Positions 36,601 through 45,925 are shown, counted from the stretch's first letter. The stretch is 64,000 nt of DNA from Arthrobacter psychrochitiniphilus (GCF_003185915.1 NZ_QHLZ01000007.1:186001-250000), one strand, 5' to 3'. Numbers and translations are program-made. Notes: generated by a model from the sequence alone, not told the origin.

Positions 36601-36884
36601 GAGAGGCTAATGGTAGAGACGCCGCTGCGGGAGGTGGAGGTGCTGGATTCCAGCCCCTCCACCGCATTCAGCGCAGCTTCAAGAGGAGCGCTGACCTGTT
36701 TGTCCACCACGGCTGGAGAGGCGCCGGGCATGGCCGAGACCACAGTGATTTGCGGGAACTCGATACTTGGGATGAGCTCTTGTTTCAGCGATCCCAAGGT
36801 GATGACCCCGAACACCATGGCAAAAATTGTGATCAGCGCGATCAGGGCCCGGTTGCCCAACGACATTGTGGCCAATTTGAACAT
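33606..36884 (-). CDS. RND-family efflux transporter (AcrB/SwrC-like)
   Basis: A 1092-residue RND pump with the usual two repeats: helix 1 at the N terminus (LATMSLGNRALIALITIFAM), a porter domain, helices 2-6 with VVDDSIVVIENIKRHLSYGE carrying the proton-relay aspartates, a second porter domain and helices 8-12. It most resembles Gram-positive members such as Bacillus SwrC. GGGAG 7 bases upstream supports ATG 36884 over the earlier TTG. The tail (HAGAHAGAQ...TGAHAGAG) is a low-complexity Ala/Gly/His stretch. No adaptor or outer-membrane gene is near, as expected without an outer membrane. Confidence 0.88.
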   Translation of the reverse strand: MFKLATMSLGNRALIALITIFAMVFGVITLGSLKQELIPSIEFPQITVVSAMPGASPAVVDKQVSAPLEAALNAVEGLESSTSTSRSGVSTISLSFAYGTNLDRARNQIDRAISNVSQRLPDGVQPQPIAGSISDFPIVFLAVSSDQDLAALNTDLARIAVPQLMKIDGVRSADVSGANSQHIQILPDPAKMAAAGVNPGDISQALSNNGTLVPVGSLDTGGTTLSIQAGSPVDSLDAVRALPLAGAAEGIPTIASVATVTLADDPTTSITRTNGKATLALSITKKPEADTVSVSEEVATMLPQLAASMGNNTKFTTVLDQAPFIVKSIDDLATEGLLGLGFAVIVILIFLMSVRSTLVTAISIPLSLLVTFIGLWATGYSLNILTLGALTIAIGRVVDDSIVVIENIKRHLSYGEDKKTAILAAIKEVAAAITASTLTTVAVFLPIAFVGSLAGELFRPFALTVTFALLASLLVSLTIVPVLAYWFLKSTPAVEHTSSGTASEHDAGTPLRGKALLTAVEEKERSSWLQRGYLPILAKTQKHPVVTLIAGGIVLAATLAMTPLLPTNLLGDTGQNSITIQQDLPPGTSLQASNEAAKKVESVVSGIDGVTDVQVTVGNASGGFSALLSSGASSASFQVITDPDADQVKLQDTVRTAVEDIKDAGVISLGSQGGGFGMSSSVDITVKATTGEELQQASETLVKAMTGLAGAQSVESNLSGTQPVVQVSVNRAKAVAAGLDEQQITGLLAATVSPIPGGTVRIDTTDYKVQIGLGTQFDSVKALAAAQIPTKTGPVPLSQVATVEEVQAPLTVTSSNGQRTATVSVTPEGNALGSLSAEVQKKLDSMQLPAGTIATIGGAATQQTESFQQLGLAMLAAIAIVYVIMVATFKSLIQPLILLVSIPFAATGAIGLLLITGIPLGLPSLIGMLMLVGIVVTNAIVLIDLINQYRQPAGDRPAMNVADAIEHGARQRLRPILMTALATIFALTPMALGLTGSGGFISQPLAVVVVGGLISSTVLTLILVPVLYRLVEGRKERHDLIKALKVVHVPASHAGAHAGAQGSTDTGAHAGAGFQDWTTGAIPKVRGRRAAD

Positions 36885-36951
36885 TAACAATCTCCCACTG
36901 CTTCTTGCCGGCTGATCCGGGCCCCAATCAAAAGAGCTGAAGGCCCCCTCG

Positions 36952-38439
36952 TTACTTCAACTGCAAAGAAGCTGCCGTGGCAGCCAGGCTCTTTTCAAAG
37001 AGTTCGGCATTTTCATTGAGCTTTATGCCATAGGTGGGCATCATGGTGCGCAATGAATCCTGCCAGTGAAATTTGTACTGGCGTGGGAAGCAGCGCTGCA
37101 ACAGCTCCAGCATAATCGGCACGGCCGTGGATGCTCCGGGCGATGCACCGAGCAGGGCTGACAAGGTGCCGTCAGCTGCCGTGATGACTTCAGTGCCGAA
37201 CTGGAGCACTCCGCCCTTCTTGGCATCCTTCTTGATGATCTGAACCCGCTGGCCTGCCGTGATCAGCTCCCAGTCCTTCCCGTCCGCTTCGGGGAAGTAC
37301 TCGTGGAGTGCATCCACCTTGCCGGCATGGGTTTTTGTGACCTCGGTGACCAAGTACTTGACCAAGTCCAGATTGTCCTTGCCCACGGCGAGCATGGGGA
37401 TGATGTTATTGGGGCGGATGGAGCCGGGCAGGTCCATGTAGCTGCCGGTCTTGAGGTACTTGGTGGAGAATCCGCCGTAGGGGCCGAACAGCAAGGAACG
37501 CTGGCCGTCAACGTAGCGGGTGTCCAGGTGCGGCACGGACATGGGCGGGGCGCCCACGGATGCTTGGCCGTAGACCTTGGCGCTGTGCTTGGCAGCGAGT
37601 TTTTGATCAGTGCAGCGGAAGAACTGGCCGGAGACGGGGAACCCGCCGAAGCCCTTACCCTCGGGAATGCCTGATTTCTGCAGCAGGTGCAGGGCGCCGC
37701 CACCGGAGCCGATGAAGACGAACTTGGCCTTCACCTTGCCGTGTTCGCCTGAGGTGGGGTGCTTGAGCCCAACATCCCAGCCGCCGTCAGTGGTGCGGGC
37801 CAGATCGGTCACGGTGGTGCCGTAGTTAATCTCCACACCGTTCTTGTCCATGTAGCCCATGAGCTCGCGGGTCAGAGCGCCAAAGTCCACATCCGTGCCT
37901 TCAGCGGCGCGGGTGGCGCTGACAACCTGTTGGGGATCACGGCCCTTCATGACCAGAGGCGCCCACTGGGCGATCTTCGCGGGGTCCTCGGAGTACTCCA
38001 TGGAGGCAAACACGGGGTTTGCCGACAGCGACTCATGGCGGGCCTTGAGGAACTTGCGGTGCGCCTCACCAATCACAAAGCTCATATGCGGCACGGTGTT
38101 GATGAAGCCCTTGGGAGAGCCGATCAATGATTCGTCCACCAGGTGCGCCCAAAACTGGCGTGAGAGTTGAAATTGTTCGTTAATGCTGATGGCCTTGGCC
38201 GGGTTTACTGAACCGTCTGCGGCCGCCGGTGAGTAGTTAAGCTCACACAGTGCCGAGTGTCCGGTGCCCGCGTTGTTCCAGGGGCTGGAGGACTCCAAAC
38301 CGGGAGTATCGAGCTGTTCAAAGAGCACAATCTTCCAGTTAGGTTCCAGCTGCTTGAGCATAGTGCCCAGCGTTGCGCTCATGATGCCGCCTCCAATGAG
38401 GACAACGTCAGCGTCTTTGGTGTTCGAAATGAAGGTCAC
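36952..38439 (-). CDS. mqo: Malate:quinone oxidoreductase
   Basis: A 495-residue membrane-associated FAD enzyme oxidising malate to oxaloacetate and passing electrons to quinone in the TCA cycle. [19 protein letters not shown] is the FAD-binding fold and [20 protein letters not shown] is the Mqo signature. I place the start at GTG 38439 since GGAG lies 6 bases upstream; TTG 38445 would give two more residues but only 2 bases of spacing. It lies 67 bases upstream of the RND gene in the same direction. Confidence 0.94.
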   Translation of the reverse strand: MTFISNTKDADVVLIGGGIMSATLGTMLKQLEPNWKIVLFEQLDTPGLESSSPWNNAGTGHSALCELNYSPAAADGSVNPAKAISINEQFQLSRQFWAHLVDESLIGSPKGFINTVPHMSFVIGEAHRKFLKARHESLSANPVFASMEYSEDPAKIAQWAPLVMKGRDPQQVVSATRAAEGTDVDFGALTRELMGYMDKNGVEINYGTTVTDLARTTDGGWDVGLKHPTSGEHGKVKAKFVFIGSGGGALHLLQKSGIPEGKGFGGFPVSGQFFRCTDQKLAAKHSAKVYGQASVGAPPMSVPHLDTRYVDGQRSLLFGPYGGFSTKYLKTGSYMDLPGSIRPNNIIPMLAVGKDNLDLVKYLVTEVTKTHAGKVDALHEYFPEADGKDWELITAGQRVQIIKKDAKKGGVLQFGTEVITAADGTLSALLGASPGASTAVPIMLELLQRCFPRQYKFHWQDSLRTMMPTYGIKLNENAELFEKSLAATAASLQLK

Positions 38440-38599
38440 AGTCAACTCCAGTAGAGGCTCTTCCTAGCGCTAGAAGCGTATCGCGGCAAGGACTCTAAGC
38501 ATAAATCAGCACCGTGTTCCCCGCAGGGCGTGCCTTCGTTCCCGCCTGAAGTGCCGCGGCAGGCTGGTTCAGAATGCCTGCGTGCCGCACCGGGCTGGT

Positions 38600-40267
38600 T
38601 CAGCCTGGCGCAGGGGGAGCCAGCTGCACGGCATTGAAGACCTCATTGAGCACCGGGCTCAACGGATAGGACAGCACCCGGTCAGAGAGGGCAATGGCGG
38701 AGATGGGAAAGACGATGGGCACAGCCGGAACGGTGGCTGCAATTTGTTTGCTGATGGACTCATAAGCGGCCACACGGTCCGCTCCGTTGGGCATGCTGCG
38801 TGCCCGGGTGATTTTGGACACCAGCTGCGGATCCACCAGTCCCAGTTCGGTGCCCGGGGAGCCGAAGATGGGGCCCACAAAGTTGTCCGGGTCCGCATAG
38901 CTGCCGTTCCATCCCATGAGGCTGAGGGCATGATTGCCGTCTCCCGTGACGGCGGCCAGATAGCCTTCGTTCCACGGGATCGGGACGGGTTTGATGTTGA
39001 AGCCAACTTTTGTCAGTTCAACAGCAATTTGGGCGTAGACCTTTTCAGGGGTGGGCAAATAAGTGCGTGCGGCGTTGGTGGGATAGTAAAACCTGAGCTC
39101 TTCACCCTTGTAACTGGAGCCTGCCAGGAGCGTTTTTGCCTTCTGTGGATCGTAGCCAATGCCTTCCACGGCATTATTGAAGCCGCTGAGCTTGGGGGGG
39201 ATGAACTGCGCGGTAGTGGCCGTTCCGCCAATGAAGAAGTTATTGGCAAGCGTTGCCTTGTCAATGGCTGATGCGATGGCCTCGCGCACCTTCAGATCCG
39301 CCAGTACAGGGACTCTCTGGTTGATACCCAGATACATGACAGAGAAGGGATCCCGTTGCAGGACCTGCTTTCCGCTCTTGATGAGCTTGTCAAAATTACT
39401 GGGCGTGACCGGGTCAAACCCATCGATGGAGCCCTCGTACAAGGCCGCCAGCCTGGTTTCGGGCTGTTCGAAGGTTTTGAAGTTCAAGACGGTGATCTGA
39501 CCCTTTTCACCCCAATAGTTTTTGTTGGCGTTCATGGTCACAGACCCTGCGGAGGCCTGCCCAAAGGTGAACGGTCCGGTGCCCACAGGATGCAGTCCAT
39601 AGCGGGATACCTTGTTCCCGGCGAAGGAGCGGTCCAGCACATTGGCGGTAAAGGACTTCAACGCCGTGGGGGAGGAGATGGCAAAGGCTGGCACGGTCAG
39701 TGCCTGCAGGAATCCGGTGAGCCGCGTCTTCAACCCCAGGGTGAGCGTCAGCGGGTCATCAACCGTACAGCCTTCATAGAGGGAGTTTTCCGGATCGTCG
39801 CTGAAGGCACGGAACACTTGTTTGAAGGTGGACGTGGAGCCGTCTGCGCGGATTGCCGGAGGCAGGGAGTACCAGCGCTCAAAGTTGGCGCACACGGCCG
39901 CTGCGTTAAACGGGGTCCCGTCATGGAAGGAAACACCCTTGCGCAGGGTGAAGGTGTAGTGCAGCCCATCCGCATCCTCCACCCATTTTGTGGCGAGGCT
40001 TGGTGCCGGTGCCCCTGTGACCGGATTGATGGTCACCAGCCCCTCCATGATCTGGCGTGTTACCCGGTACGACTCCGTGTCCGCAACCAGCGCCGGATCA
40101 AAACCCAGCGGGTCAGACCCCGTACCGAAATTGAACACGGTAGGCGTCACGGCGTGGGTGGGTGCCGCCGTGGTACTGGGGGATTGGGGCGCAGGAGCAG
40201 TGCAGGAAGTTGCGCCCAGAAGAACAATGGCGGCCAGGGCTGTTGCTCGCAGGATACTCAGGGGCAC
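38600..40267 (-). CDS. Peptide/solute-binding lipoprotein, SBP family 5
   Basis: A 555-residue DppA/OppA-like binding protein. The mature part begins after the lipobox LGATSC, with SILRATALAAIVLLG as the signal helix, and contains NFGTGSDPLGFDPALVAD and the family segment YTFTLRKGVSFHDGTPFNAAAVCANFERW. I choose GTG 40267 because it gives a compact lipoprotein signal and has AAGGTG 6 bases upstream; longer ATG starts (40300, 40345) put 11-26 extra residues before it. No permease or ATPase genes are adjacent, so it is an orphan. Confidence 0.85.
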   Translation of the reverse strand: MPLSILRATALAAIVLLGATSCTAPAPQSPSTTAAPTHAVTPTVFNFGTGSDPLGFDPALVADTESYRVTRQIMEGLVTINPVTGAPAPSLATKWVEDADGLHYTFTLRKGVSFHDGTPFNAAAVCANFERWYSLPPAIRADGSTSTFKQVFRAFSDDPENSLYEGCTVDDPLTLTLGLKTRLTGFLQALTVPAFAISSPTALKSFTANVLDRSFAGNKVSRYGLHPVGTGPFTFGQASAGSVTMNANKNYWGEKGQITVLNFKTFEQPETRLAALYEGSIDGFDPVTPSNFDKLIKSGKQVLQRDPFSVMYLGINQRVPVLADLKVREAIASAIDKATLANNFFIGGTATTAQFIPPKLSGFNNAVEGIGYDPQKAKTLLAGSSYKGEELRFYYPTNAARTYLPTPEKVYAQIAVELTKVGFNIKPVPIPWNEGYLAAVTGDGNHALSLMGWNGSYADPDNFVGPIFGSPGTELGLVDPQLVSKITRARSMPNGADRVAAYESISKQIAATVPAVPIVFPISAIALSDRVLSYPLSPVLNEVFNAVQLAPPAPG

Positions 40268-40446
40268 TGGGTCACCTTGCGCACTGGATTGGCAGGGCAT
40301 GGCACGTTCGGGTTCTCCTTGCAGCACGGACTCTCCATCAGCCACTTATCATAGTGGCTGATTCTGGTGGCTTCCTCAGGGTTAGGACCGCTGTGGTTAA
40401 AACTACCCGGAGGAGACGGTAGTATTGTTCATGCTTCAATGCACAT

Positions 40447-40528
40447 GCGCGAGTGGTGGAATTGGTAGACACGCAGGTTTTAGGTACCTGTGCCTTCGGG
40501 CGTAGGGGTTCAAGTCCCCTCTTGCGCA
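40447..40528 (+). tRNA. tRNA-Leu (UAG anticodon)
   Basis: The acceptor stem GCGCGAG pairs with CTTGCGC, followed by discriminator A. The D-arm region is TGGAATTGGTAGAC, the anticodon stem CAGGT/ACCTG encloses loop TTTAGGT with TAG, a long variable arm (GTGCCTTCGGGCGT region) marks a class II tRNA, and the T arm is GGGGTTCAAGTCCCC. The CCA end is not encoded. Confidence 0.95.
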
Positions 40529-40534
40529 CTAGAA

Positions 40535-40574
40535 AAAGGCCCCTTATTCGAGGATTCCTCGGTAAGGGGCCTTT
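40535..40574. terminator. Intrinsic terminator after tRNA-Leu
   Basis: AAAGGCCCCTTA pairs with TAAGGGGCCTTT around an inner CGAGG/CCTCG stem. It ends in TTT and is symmetrical, so it can also serve the convergent peroxiredoxin gene. Confidence 0.85.
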
Positions 40575-40608
40575 CTCATGCTTGGGTCAGGCGGCTAGCC
40601 GGCAGCTG

Positions 40609-41085
40609 TTAGGCGGCGTCGATTTTCAAGTCACGGCGCAACTTGGCCACGTGGCCGGTGGCGCGCACGTTGTACTGGGCCACCTCAACGCTGCCGCTCT
40701 CATCGAGAACAATGGTGGAACGGATCAAACCTTCGTAGGTCTTCCCGTAATTCTTCTTCTCACCCCAGGCCGCGTAGGCGAGAGCAACGCTATGGTCCGA
40801 GTCGCTAAGGAGCGGGTAATTCAATTCATCCCGAGCCTTGAATTTTTCCAGCTTGGAGACGGGGTCGGGGGAGATGCCCAACACCTTATAGCCACCGCCC
40901 TGCAAGGAAGCAAGGCTGTCACGGAAATCGCAAGCCTGTTTGGTGCAACCTGGAGTCATGGCTGCCGGGTAGAAGAACAAAACCACTTTCTGGCCGGCGA
41001 AGTCTGCCAGCGAGGTAGTGCCGCCGTCCGCGTTGGGCAAGTTGAATGCGGGGGCCGGATCGCCGGGGACAAGACGTTCAGTCAT
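40609..41085 (-). CDS. bcp: Thioredoxin-dependent peroxiredoxin, BCP type
   Basis: A 158-residue peroxiredoxin reducing peroxides. MTPGCTKQACDFRDSL contains the peroxidatic cysteine and a second cysteine five residues later, the BCP/PrxQ pair; VVLFFYPAAMTPG is the thioredoxin-fold strand. CAGGAG precedes the ATG. Complete and ordinary. Confidence 0.94.
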   Translation of the reverse strand: MTERLVPGDPAPAFNLPNADGGTTSLADFAGQKVVLFFYPAAMTPGCTKQACDFRDSLASLQGGGYKVLGISPDPVSKLEKFKARDELNYPLLSDSDHSVALAYAAWGEKKNYGKTYEGLIRSTIVLDESGSVEVAQYNVRATGHVAKLRRDLKIDAA

Positions 41086-41289
41086 GGGTGCTCCTGAAAG
41101 GTGGAAGGTGAAAATCTTGTTTTCAGCCTAGGTGAGGTGTGCTGAGGGCACGAATCCGGCCCTGTCAGCACTTTGGCCGCCGGTGCACCAGATGGGTTAG
41201 CGGGCCTCATGGGTCAGCCGGCCTGATGTGGTAGCGGGTTAGGGGCCAAATTGGCGCCGTGCGCTGCTGACAACTTCAAAAAGGGCAAC

Positions 41290-41335
41290 AAAAAACCGCT
41301 CCAACCCCGGCGCTTGCCAGTGTTGGAGCGGTTTT
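41290..41335 (-). terminator. Intrinsic terminator of the first tRNA-Lys
   Basis: On the minus strand CCGCTCCAAC pairs with GTTGGAGCGG and is followed by six T residues, directly after the 3' end of the tRNA at 41342. Confidence 0.88.
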
Positions 41336-41341
41336 ACCCTG

Positions 41342-41414
41342 TGCACCCCTCCGGACTTGAACCGGAAACCCATTGATTAAGAGTCAATTGCTCTGCCAAT
41401 TGAGCTAGGGGTGC
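41342..41414 (-). tRNA. tRNA-Lys (CUU anticodon), copy 1
   Basis: The minus-strand acceptor GCACCCC pairs with GGGGTGC plus discriminator A; the anticodon loop CTCTTAA carries CTT; the T arm is CCGGTTCAAGTCCGG. It is 73 bases long, identical to copy 2, with no encoded CCA. Confidence 0.96.
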
Positions 41415-41432
41415 GTATTTTTTTACTGCAGT

Positions 41433-41474
41433 AAAAAACCGTTCCAGCACTAGTTGTTACCAATGCCGGAACGG
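41433..41474 (-). terminator. Intrinsic terminator of the second tRNA-Lys
   Basis: On the minus strand CCGTTCCGGCA pairs imperfectly with TGCTGGAACGG, followed by six T residues. The U-run is half of a 20-base palindrome (41419-41438), T6-ACTGCAGT-A6, lying between the two tRNA genes. Confidence 0.85.
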
Positions 41475-41484
41475 CCTTACTCTG

Positions 41485-41557
41485 TGCACCCCTCCGGACT
41501 TGAACCGGAAACCCATTGATTAAGAGTCAATTGCTCTGCCAATTGAGCTAGGGGTGC
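41485..41557 (-). tRNA. tRNA-Lys (CUU anticodon), copy 2
   Basis: Identical in sequence to copy 1 over all 73 bases and offset from it by 143 bases. Each copy has its own terminator, so they are separate tandem genes. Confidence 0.96.
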
Positions 41558-41891
41558 ATCTTCGCTGCAGTGGCACTCAGCAGATTGTGTCTGCAGTGTT
41601 CTTTGCAACGACATGAAACTATACGGCTTTTTTGTGCGGGTGTGAAATCGATTAGTCGGATTTTGCCTCTTTTGCGGCAGGGATCACATTCTGAGGTCCT
41701 GAGATCCTTGTTATTCCGGGGAATTTGCTCAAATAAATTCTCTGCAAAATGCCGCTGGGTACATGCAAGCCCGGCTAGCCCCCACCAGCGCGAGCCGCCA
41801 AGCCGCCTCCAGTAACGCCACCGCCAGCAAACCTCCGCCAGCAAACCACCTAAAGTGGCGCACTTCACGCTTGCGCCATAGACTGGCGCCC
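41558..41891. other. Non-coding gap between tRNA-Lys and ilvD
   Basis: About 330 bases without a convincing gene. It must hold the leftward promoter of the second tRNA-Lys and the rightward promoter of ilvD. The open frames here have no family resemblance. The repeated CGCCAGCAAACC-like phrase (near 41822-41847) and alternating TGGCGC boxes before ilvD are the only structure I see. Confidence 0.6.
41879..41884 (+). promoter_or_regulatory. TAGACT -10 box, leaderless start of ilvD
   Basis: TAGACT is followed by GGCGCCC and the ATG at 41892; no ribosome binding site lies between. Confidence 0.45.
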
Positions 41892-43640
41892 ATGAGCGTA
41901 GAGACGAATTCTGTTGAGCCGGAAGACACAGTTGTACGCACCGCCGATGGGCGCCCGGACATTAAACCCCGAAGCCGGGTAGTCACCGATGGCATCCATG
42001 CGGCCCCCGCCCGTGGCATGTTCCGGGCAGTGGGTATGGGAGACGATGACTTCCGCAAGCCCCAGATCGGTGTAGCTAGTTCGTGGAATGAAATCACCCC
42101 GTGCAACCTTTCTTTAAACCGTCTGGCCCAAGGCGCCAAGGAAGGCGTCTTCGCTGCAGACGGTTTTCCCATGCAATTCGGCACTATTTCCGTCTCCGAC
42201 GGCATTTCCATGGGGCACGAGGGTATGCACTTCTCCCTCGTCTCACGCGAAGTCATTGCGGACTCCGTGGAAACAGTCATGATGGCCGAGAGGTTGGACG
42301 GCTCCGTTCTCCTTGCCGGCTGTGACAAGTCCTTGCCCGGCATGCTCATGGCTGCCGCACGGCTCAACCTTGCCAGCGTGTTCCTTTACGCCGGCTCCAT
42401 CATGCCCGGCTTCGCCAAATTAGAGGATGGCACGGAGAAGGAAGTCACCTTGATTGACGCCTTCGAGGCGGTGGGGGCCTGCGCCGCCGGCAAGATGAGC
42501 ATGAAAGATCTGGATTCCATTGAGCGCGCCATTTGTCCCGGTGAAGGTGCCTGCGGCGGCATGTACACGGCCAATACCATGGCCTGTATTGGCGAGGCCC
42601 TGGGTATGTCTCTTCCCGGTTCGGCTGCACCGCCCAGCGCTGACCGGCGCCGTGACATGTACGCGCGCAAGTCCGGCGAAGCCGTGGTGCATCTGCTGGA
42701 AAAGGGCATCCGTGCCCGCGACATTATGACGAAGAAGGCTTTTGAGAATGCCATTGCCGTCACCATGGCCTTTGGAGGTTCCACTAATGCCGTTCTGCAC
42801 CTGCTGGCCATTGCCCGTGAAGCTAACGTGGATCTGAGCCTTGCCGACTTCAATCGCATTGGCGATAAGGTCCCTCACCTAGGCGATCTGAAACCCTTTG
42901 GCCGCTATGTGATGTTCGACGTCGACAAGATCGGCGGAGTGCCTGTCATCATGAAGGCATTGCTCGACGCCGGGCTCCTCCATGGCGATTGCCTCACCGT
43001 CACAGGCAAAACAGTGGCCGAGAACTTGGCCGAGATTAACCCGCCGGACCCCGATGGCAAGGTTCTGCGTGCCATCTCGAATCCCATCCATAAAACGGGT
43101 GGCATCACTGTGCTCCACGGATCGATGGCTCCGGACGGGGCAGTGGTCAAGAGTGCAGGCTTTGATCTGGACGTCTTTGAAGGTAGCGCCCGTGTCTTTG
43201 AGCGTGAGCAGGGCGCCCTGGAGGCGCTTGGCCGTGGTGAGATTCAAGCCGGTGATGTTGTGGTGATCCGTTATGAGGGTCCCAAGGGTGGTCCCGGCAT
43301 GCGCGAGATGCTCGCCATCACCGGTGCCATTAAGGGCGCTGGGCTCGGCAAGGATGTGCTGCTATTGACCGATGGCCGCTTTTCCGGTGGCACCACCGGG
43401 CTGTGTATTGGTCATGTGGCTCCCGAAGCCGTGGACGGCGGGCCCATCGCCTTTGTCAGGGATGGGGACGCCATTCGCGTTGACATAGCGGCGCGCACCT
43501 TTGACCTCTTGGTGGAGCCAGCGGAGTTGGAGGCACGCAAGGTGGGGTGGGAGCCGCTTCCGGGCAAGTTCACAACAGGTGTTTTGGCCAAGTATGCCAA
43601 GTTAGTCAACAGTGCCTCCACAGGGGCCTATTGCAACTAG
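41892..43640 (+). CDS. ilvD: Dihydroxy-acid dehydratase
   Basis: A 582-residue enzyme making the keto acids of valine and isoleucine synthesis by dehydration, with an iron-sulfur cluster. [15 protein letters not shown] and [31 protein letters not shown] hold the cluster and metal ligands; [19 protein letters not shown] is near the C terminus. I choose ATG 41892 ([10 protein letters not shown]), where conserved sequence begins and a leaderless promoter fits; an earlier frame start adds an unlikely 43-residue Ala/Arg-rich stretch. Confidence 0.95.
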   Translation: MSVETNSVEPEDTVVRTADGRPDIKPRSRVVTDGIHAAPARGMFRAVGMGDDDFRKPQIGVASSWNEITPCNLSLNRLAQGAKEGVFAADGFPMQFGTISVSDGISMGHEGMHFSLVSREVIADSVETVMMAERLDGSVLLAGCDKSLPGMLMAAARLNLASVFLYAGSIMPGFAKLEDGTEKEVTLIDAFEAVGACAAGKMSMKDLDSIERAICPGEGACGGMYTANTMACIGEALGMSLPGSAAPPSADRRRDMYARKSGEAVVHLLEKGIRARDIMTKKAFENAIAVTMAFGGSTNAVLHLLAIAREANVDLSLADFNRIGDKVPHLGDLKPFGRYVMFDVDKIGGVPVIMKALLDAGLLHGDCLTVTGKTVAENLAEINPPDPDGKVLRAISNPIHKTGGITVLHGSMAPDGAVVKSAGFDLDVFEGSARVFEREQGALEALGRGEIQAGDVVVIRYEGPKGGPGMREMLAITGAIKGAGLGKDVLLLTDGRFSGGTTGLCIGHVAPEAVDGGPIAFVRDGDAIRVDIAARTFDLLVEPAELEARKVGWEPLPGKFTTGVLAKYAKLVNSASTGAYCN

Positions 43641-43695
43641 CCGCCCTCTGGCGGTTTGTGGGAAGCGGGGTAGATGGCACCACCATGCCCACAGG

Positions 43696-43712
43696 GTGGA
43701 CACTGGGTCCAC
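43696..43712. other. Small hairpin between ilvD and the ilvB leader
   Basis: GTGGAC pairs with GTCCAC across a 5-base loop, about 55 bases after the ilvD stop. It may be a weak terminator or an operator of the ilvB promoter; no U-run follows. Confidence 0.3.
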
Positions 43713-43773
43713 ATAGTGAGATGCTAGAGTTGGCCGTTTGACACTCAAGAGCGTAAAACGGGAGACTAAACAC

Positions 43774-43806
43774 ATGCAACGAAAGCTCCTAGCCGTCATT
43801 AGCTAG
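43774..43806 (+). CDS. ilvBNC leader peptide
   Basis: A 10-codon frame MQRKLLAVIS with GGGAG 9 bases upstream. Five consecutive codons spell Leu-Leu-Ala-Val-Ile, three of the four kinds of residue being end products of the pathway. Its stop is followed by alternative RNA hairpins and a terminator, the layout of ribosome-mediated attenuation. The peptide itself has no other likely role. Confidence 0.85.
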   Translation: MQRKLLAVIS

Positions 43807-43924
43807 CACGTGATGTGAAGCGACCACACCCTTGGTCGCTGACTTGTGGCTTTTACGAATGAGAAAACGTCACAACACGTGCAAACCCCTCGATGAGAGC
43901 CTTATGGGCAAGAGGGGTTTTTTT
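43806..43924 (+). promoter_or_regulatory. Transcription attenuator of ilvBNC
   Basis: Hairpin AGCGACC/GGTCGCT (43819-43840) lies inside a long-range stem: 43806-43817 pairs with 43871-43882 in 11 of 12 positions. A competing stem TTGTG/CACAA with TTTT/AAAA (43844-43875) uses part of the same 3' arm. The terminator AAACCCCTC/GAGGGGTTT with a run of seven T residues is at 43883-43924. A ribosome stalled on the Leu/Val/Ile codons would cover 43806-43817 and change the folding. The exact antiterminator is inferred. Confidence 0.8.
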
Positions 43925-44032
43925 GTTTCCACCACCAGCGGCAACTTGTAACACTGCGTACACCATCCAGAAGTGGACGCAACTGCAGATGAAATACCCG
44001 AGAGCCAAGAGTTTCCCCGAAGGAAAGAACCG

Positions 44033-45922
44033 ATGAGCAAAGGAACGCCCGCCAGCCCAGCGCTGATGGCAGCAAAGTCCCCCGGGCACGGTGCGCAAAC
44101 GAGCAGCCACTCAGGCGTGGTCAGCACCGCAAACCAAGCCTCCGCCGTCCTGGGTCCCAACAATGTTGTGGCGCCTGTCCAGATGAGCGGCTCCGAGGCA
44201 CTTGTCCGTTCACTTGAAGAATTGGGTGTCAAGGACATTTTTGGTCTGCCTGGCGGCGCCATTCTTCCCACCTATGATCCGCTGATGGCATCAGATCTGA
44301 ATCACATTCTGGTCCGTCACGAACAGGGTGCCGGGCACGCTGCCCAGGGCTACGCTATGGTGACCGGTGAGGTGGGCGTTTGCATCGCTACCTCCGGTCC
44401 GGGCGCTACCAACCTCGTCACCGCCATTATGGATTCCCACATGGACTCGGTTCCTCTGGTGGCCATCACCGGTCAGGTCTCCAGTTCTGTCATCGGCACC
44501 GACGCTTTCCAGGAAGCTGACATTGTTGGCATCACCATGCCGATCACCAAGCACTCGTACTTGGTGACCGACCCCAATGACATTCCCCGCGTGCTGGCCG
44601 AGGCTTTCCACCTTGCCTCAACCGGGCGTCCCGGTCCCGTCCTTGTGGACGTTGCCAAGGACGCCCAGGTTGGCCAAATGACCTTCTCCTGGCCCCCCGT
44701 CATTGACCTGCCCGGCTACCGCCCTGTTTTCCGCGGCCATTCCAAGCAGCTGCGAGAGGCTGCCCGCCTGATCCGCGAAGCCAAGAAGCCTGTCCTCTAC
44801 GTAGGCGGTGGCGTGGTCAAGGCCAACGCTTCCGCGGAACTGCTGGTTTTGGCGGAACTCACGGGCGCCCCCGTGGTCACCACCTTGATGGCACGCGGCG
44901 CGTTCCCCGATTCACATGATCTGCACGTAGGCATGCCCGGCATGCACGGCACGGTCTCCGCCGTGACAGCCTTGCAGCAATCCGATCTGCTCATCACGTT
45001 GGGTGCCCGGTTCGATGACCGAGTCACAGGGGTACTGAGCAGTTTCGCTCCCCATGCCAAGGTCATTCACGCTGATATTGACCCCGCGGAAATTTCCAAG
45101 AACCGCACCGCCGATGTCCCTATTGTGGGCTCCTTGAAGGAGATCATCCCGGACCTCGTGACGGCCGTCAAAGTCGAGTTTGAGAGCGGCGGAACCCCGA
45201 ACCTCAGCGACTGGTGGGCGTTCCTGGGCAATTTGCGGGACACCTACCCGTTGGGTTGGACTGAACCCGAAGACGGGCTCATGTCCCCACAGCGAGTCAT
45301 CTCACGCATTGGTGCGCTGACGGGCCCTGAAGGCGTCTACGCTGCAGGCGTTGGTCAGCACCAAATGTGGGCTGCGCAGTTCATCAAGTACGAGCGCCCC
45401 CGCGCCTGGCTGAACTCCGGCGGCGCCGGGACCATGGGCTACTCGGTGCCTGCGGCCATGGGGGCCAAGGTGGGCAACCCGGACCGTGTGGTCTGGGCCA
45501 TTGACGGTGACGGCTGTTTCCAGATGACCAACCAGGAACTGGCCACCTGCCGGATCAACAACATTCCCATCAAGGTTGCCATCATTAACAACTCGTCCTT
45601 GGGCATGGTGCGCCAGTGGCAGACGCTGTTTTACAACAGCCGCTACTCCAACACCGACCTCAACACGGGCCATGACAGTATCCGTGTGCCGGACTTTGTG
45701 AAGATGGCCGATGCCTATGATTGTGTTGGCCTGCGCTGTGAACGCGTTGAGGACATTGACGCCACCATTGAGGCAGCCTTGGCCATCAATGACCGCCCGG
45801 TCATCATTGATTTCGTGGTTAGCCCGGACGCCATGGTGTGGCCGATGGTGCCCTCAGGGGTCAGCAACGACCAGATTCAAGTTGCCCGCAACATGACCCC
45901 CGTGTGGGACGAGGAGGACTAA
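44033..45922 (+). CDS. ilvB: Acetolactate synthase, large subunit
   Basis: A 629-residue thiamine-diphosphate enzyme for the first common step of valine, leucine and isoleucine synthesis. [14 protein letters not shown] and [15 protein letters not shown] (catalytic Glu) lie in the first domain, and [19 protein letters not shown]...[12 protein letters not shown] is the TPP-Mg motif. ATG 44033 has AGGAAAG upstream; the first 45 residues are a variable extension. It forms an operon with ilvN and ilvC behind the attenuator. Confidence 0.97.
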   Translation: MSKGTPASPALMAAKSPGHGAQTSSHSGVVSTANQASAVLGPNNVVAPVQMSGSEALVRSLEELGVKDIFGLPGGAILPTYDPLMASDLNHILVRHEQGAGHAAQGYAMVTGEVGVCIATSGPGATNLVTAIMDSHMDSVPLVAITGQVSSSVIGTDAFQEADIVGITMPITKHSYLVTDPNDIPRVLAEAFHLASTGRPGPVLVDVAKDAQVGQMTFSWPPVIDLPGYRPVFRGHSKQLREAARLIREAKKPVLYVGGGVVKANASAELLVLAELTGAPVVTTLMARGAFPDSHDLHVGMPGMHGTVSAVTALQQSDLLITLGARFDDRVTGVLSSFAPHAKVIHADIDPAEISKNRTADVPIVGSLKEIIPDLVTAVKVEFESGGTPNLSDWWAFLGNLRDTYPLGWTEPEDGLMSPQRVISRIGALTGPEGVYAAGVGQHQMWAAQFIKYERPRAWLNSGGAGTMGYSVPAAMGAKVGNPDRVVWAIDGDGCFQMTNQELATCRINNIPIKVAIINNSSLGMVRQWQTLFYNSRYSNTDLNTGHDSIRVPDFVKMADAYDCVGLRCERVEDIDATIEAALAINDRPVIIDFVVSPDAMVWPMVPSGVSNDQIQVARNMTPVWDEED

Positions 45923-45925
45923 GGC

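Noticed and set aside
40453..40550. Open frame over the tRNA-Leu (MVELVDTQVLGTC...)
   Set aside because: It is the translation of a tRNA gene, a well-known false frame.
41763..41891. 43-residue N-terminal extension of IlvD
   Set aside because: The sequence is Ala/Arg/Pro-rich and unlike IlvD; conserved sequence begins after ATG 41892, which has its own -10 box.
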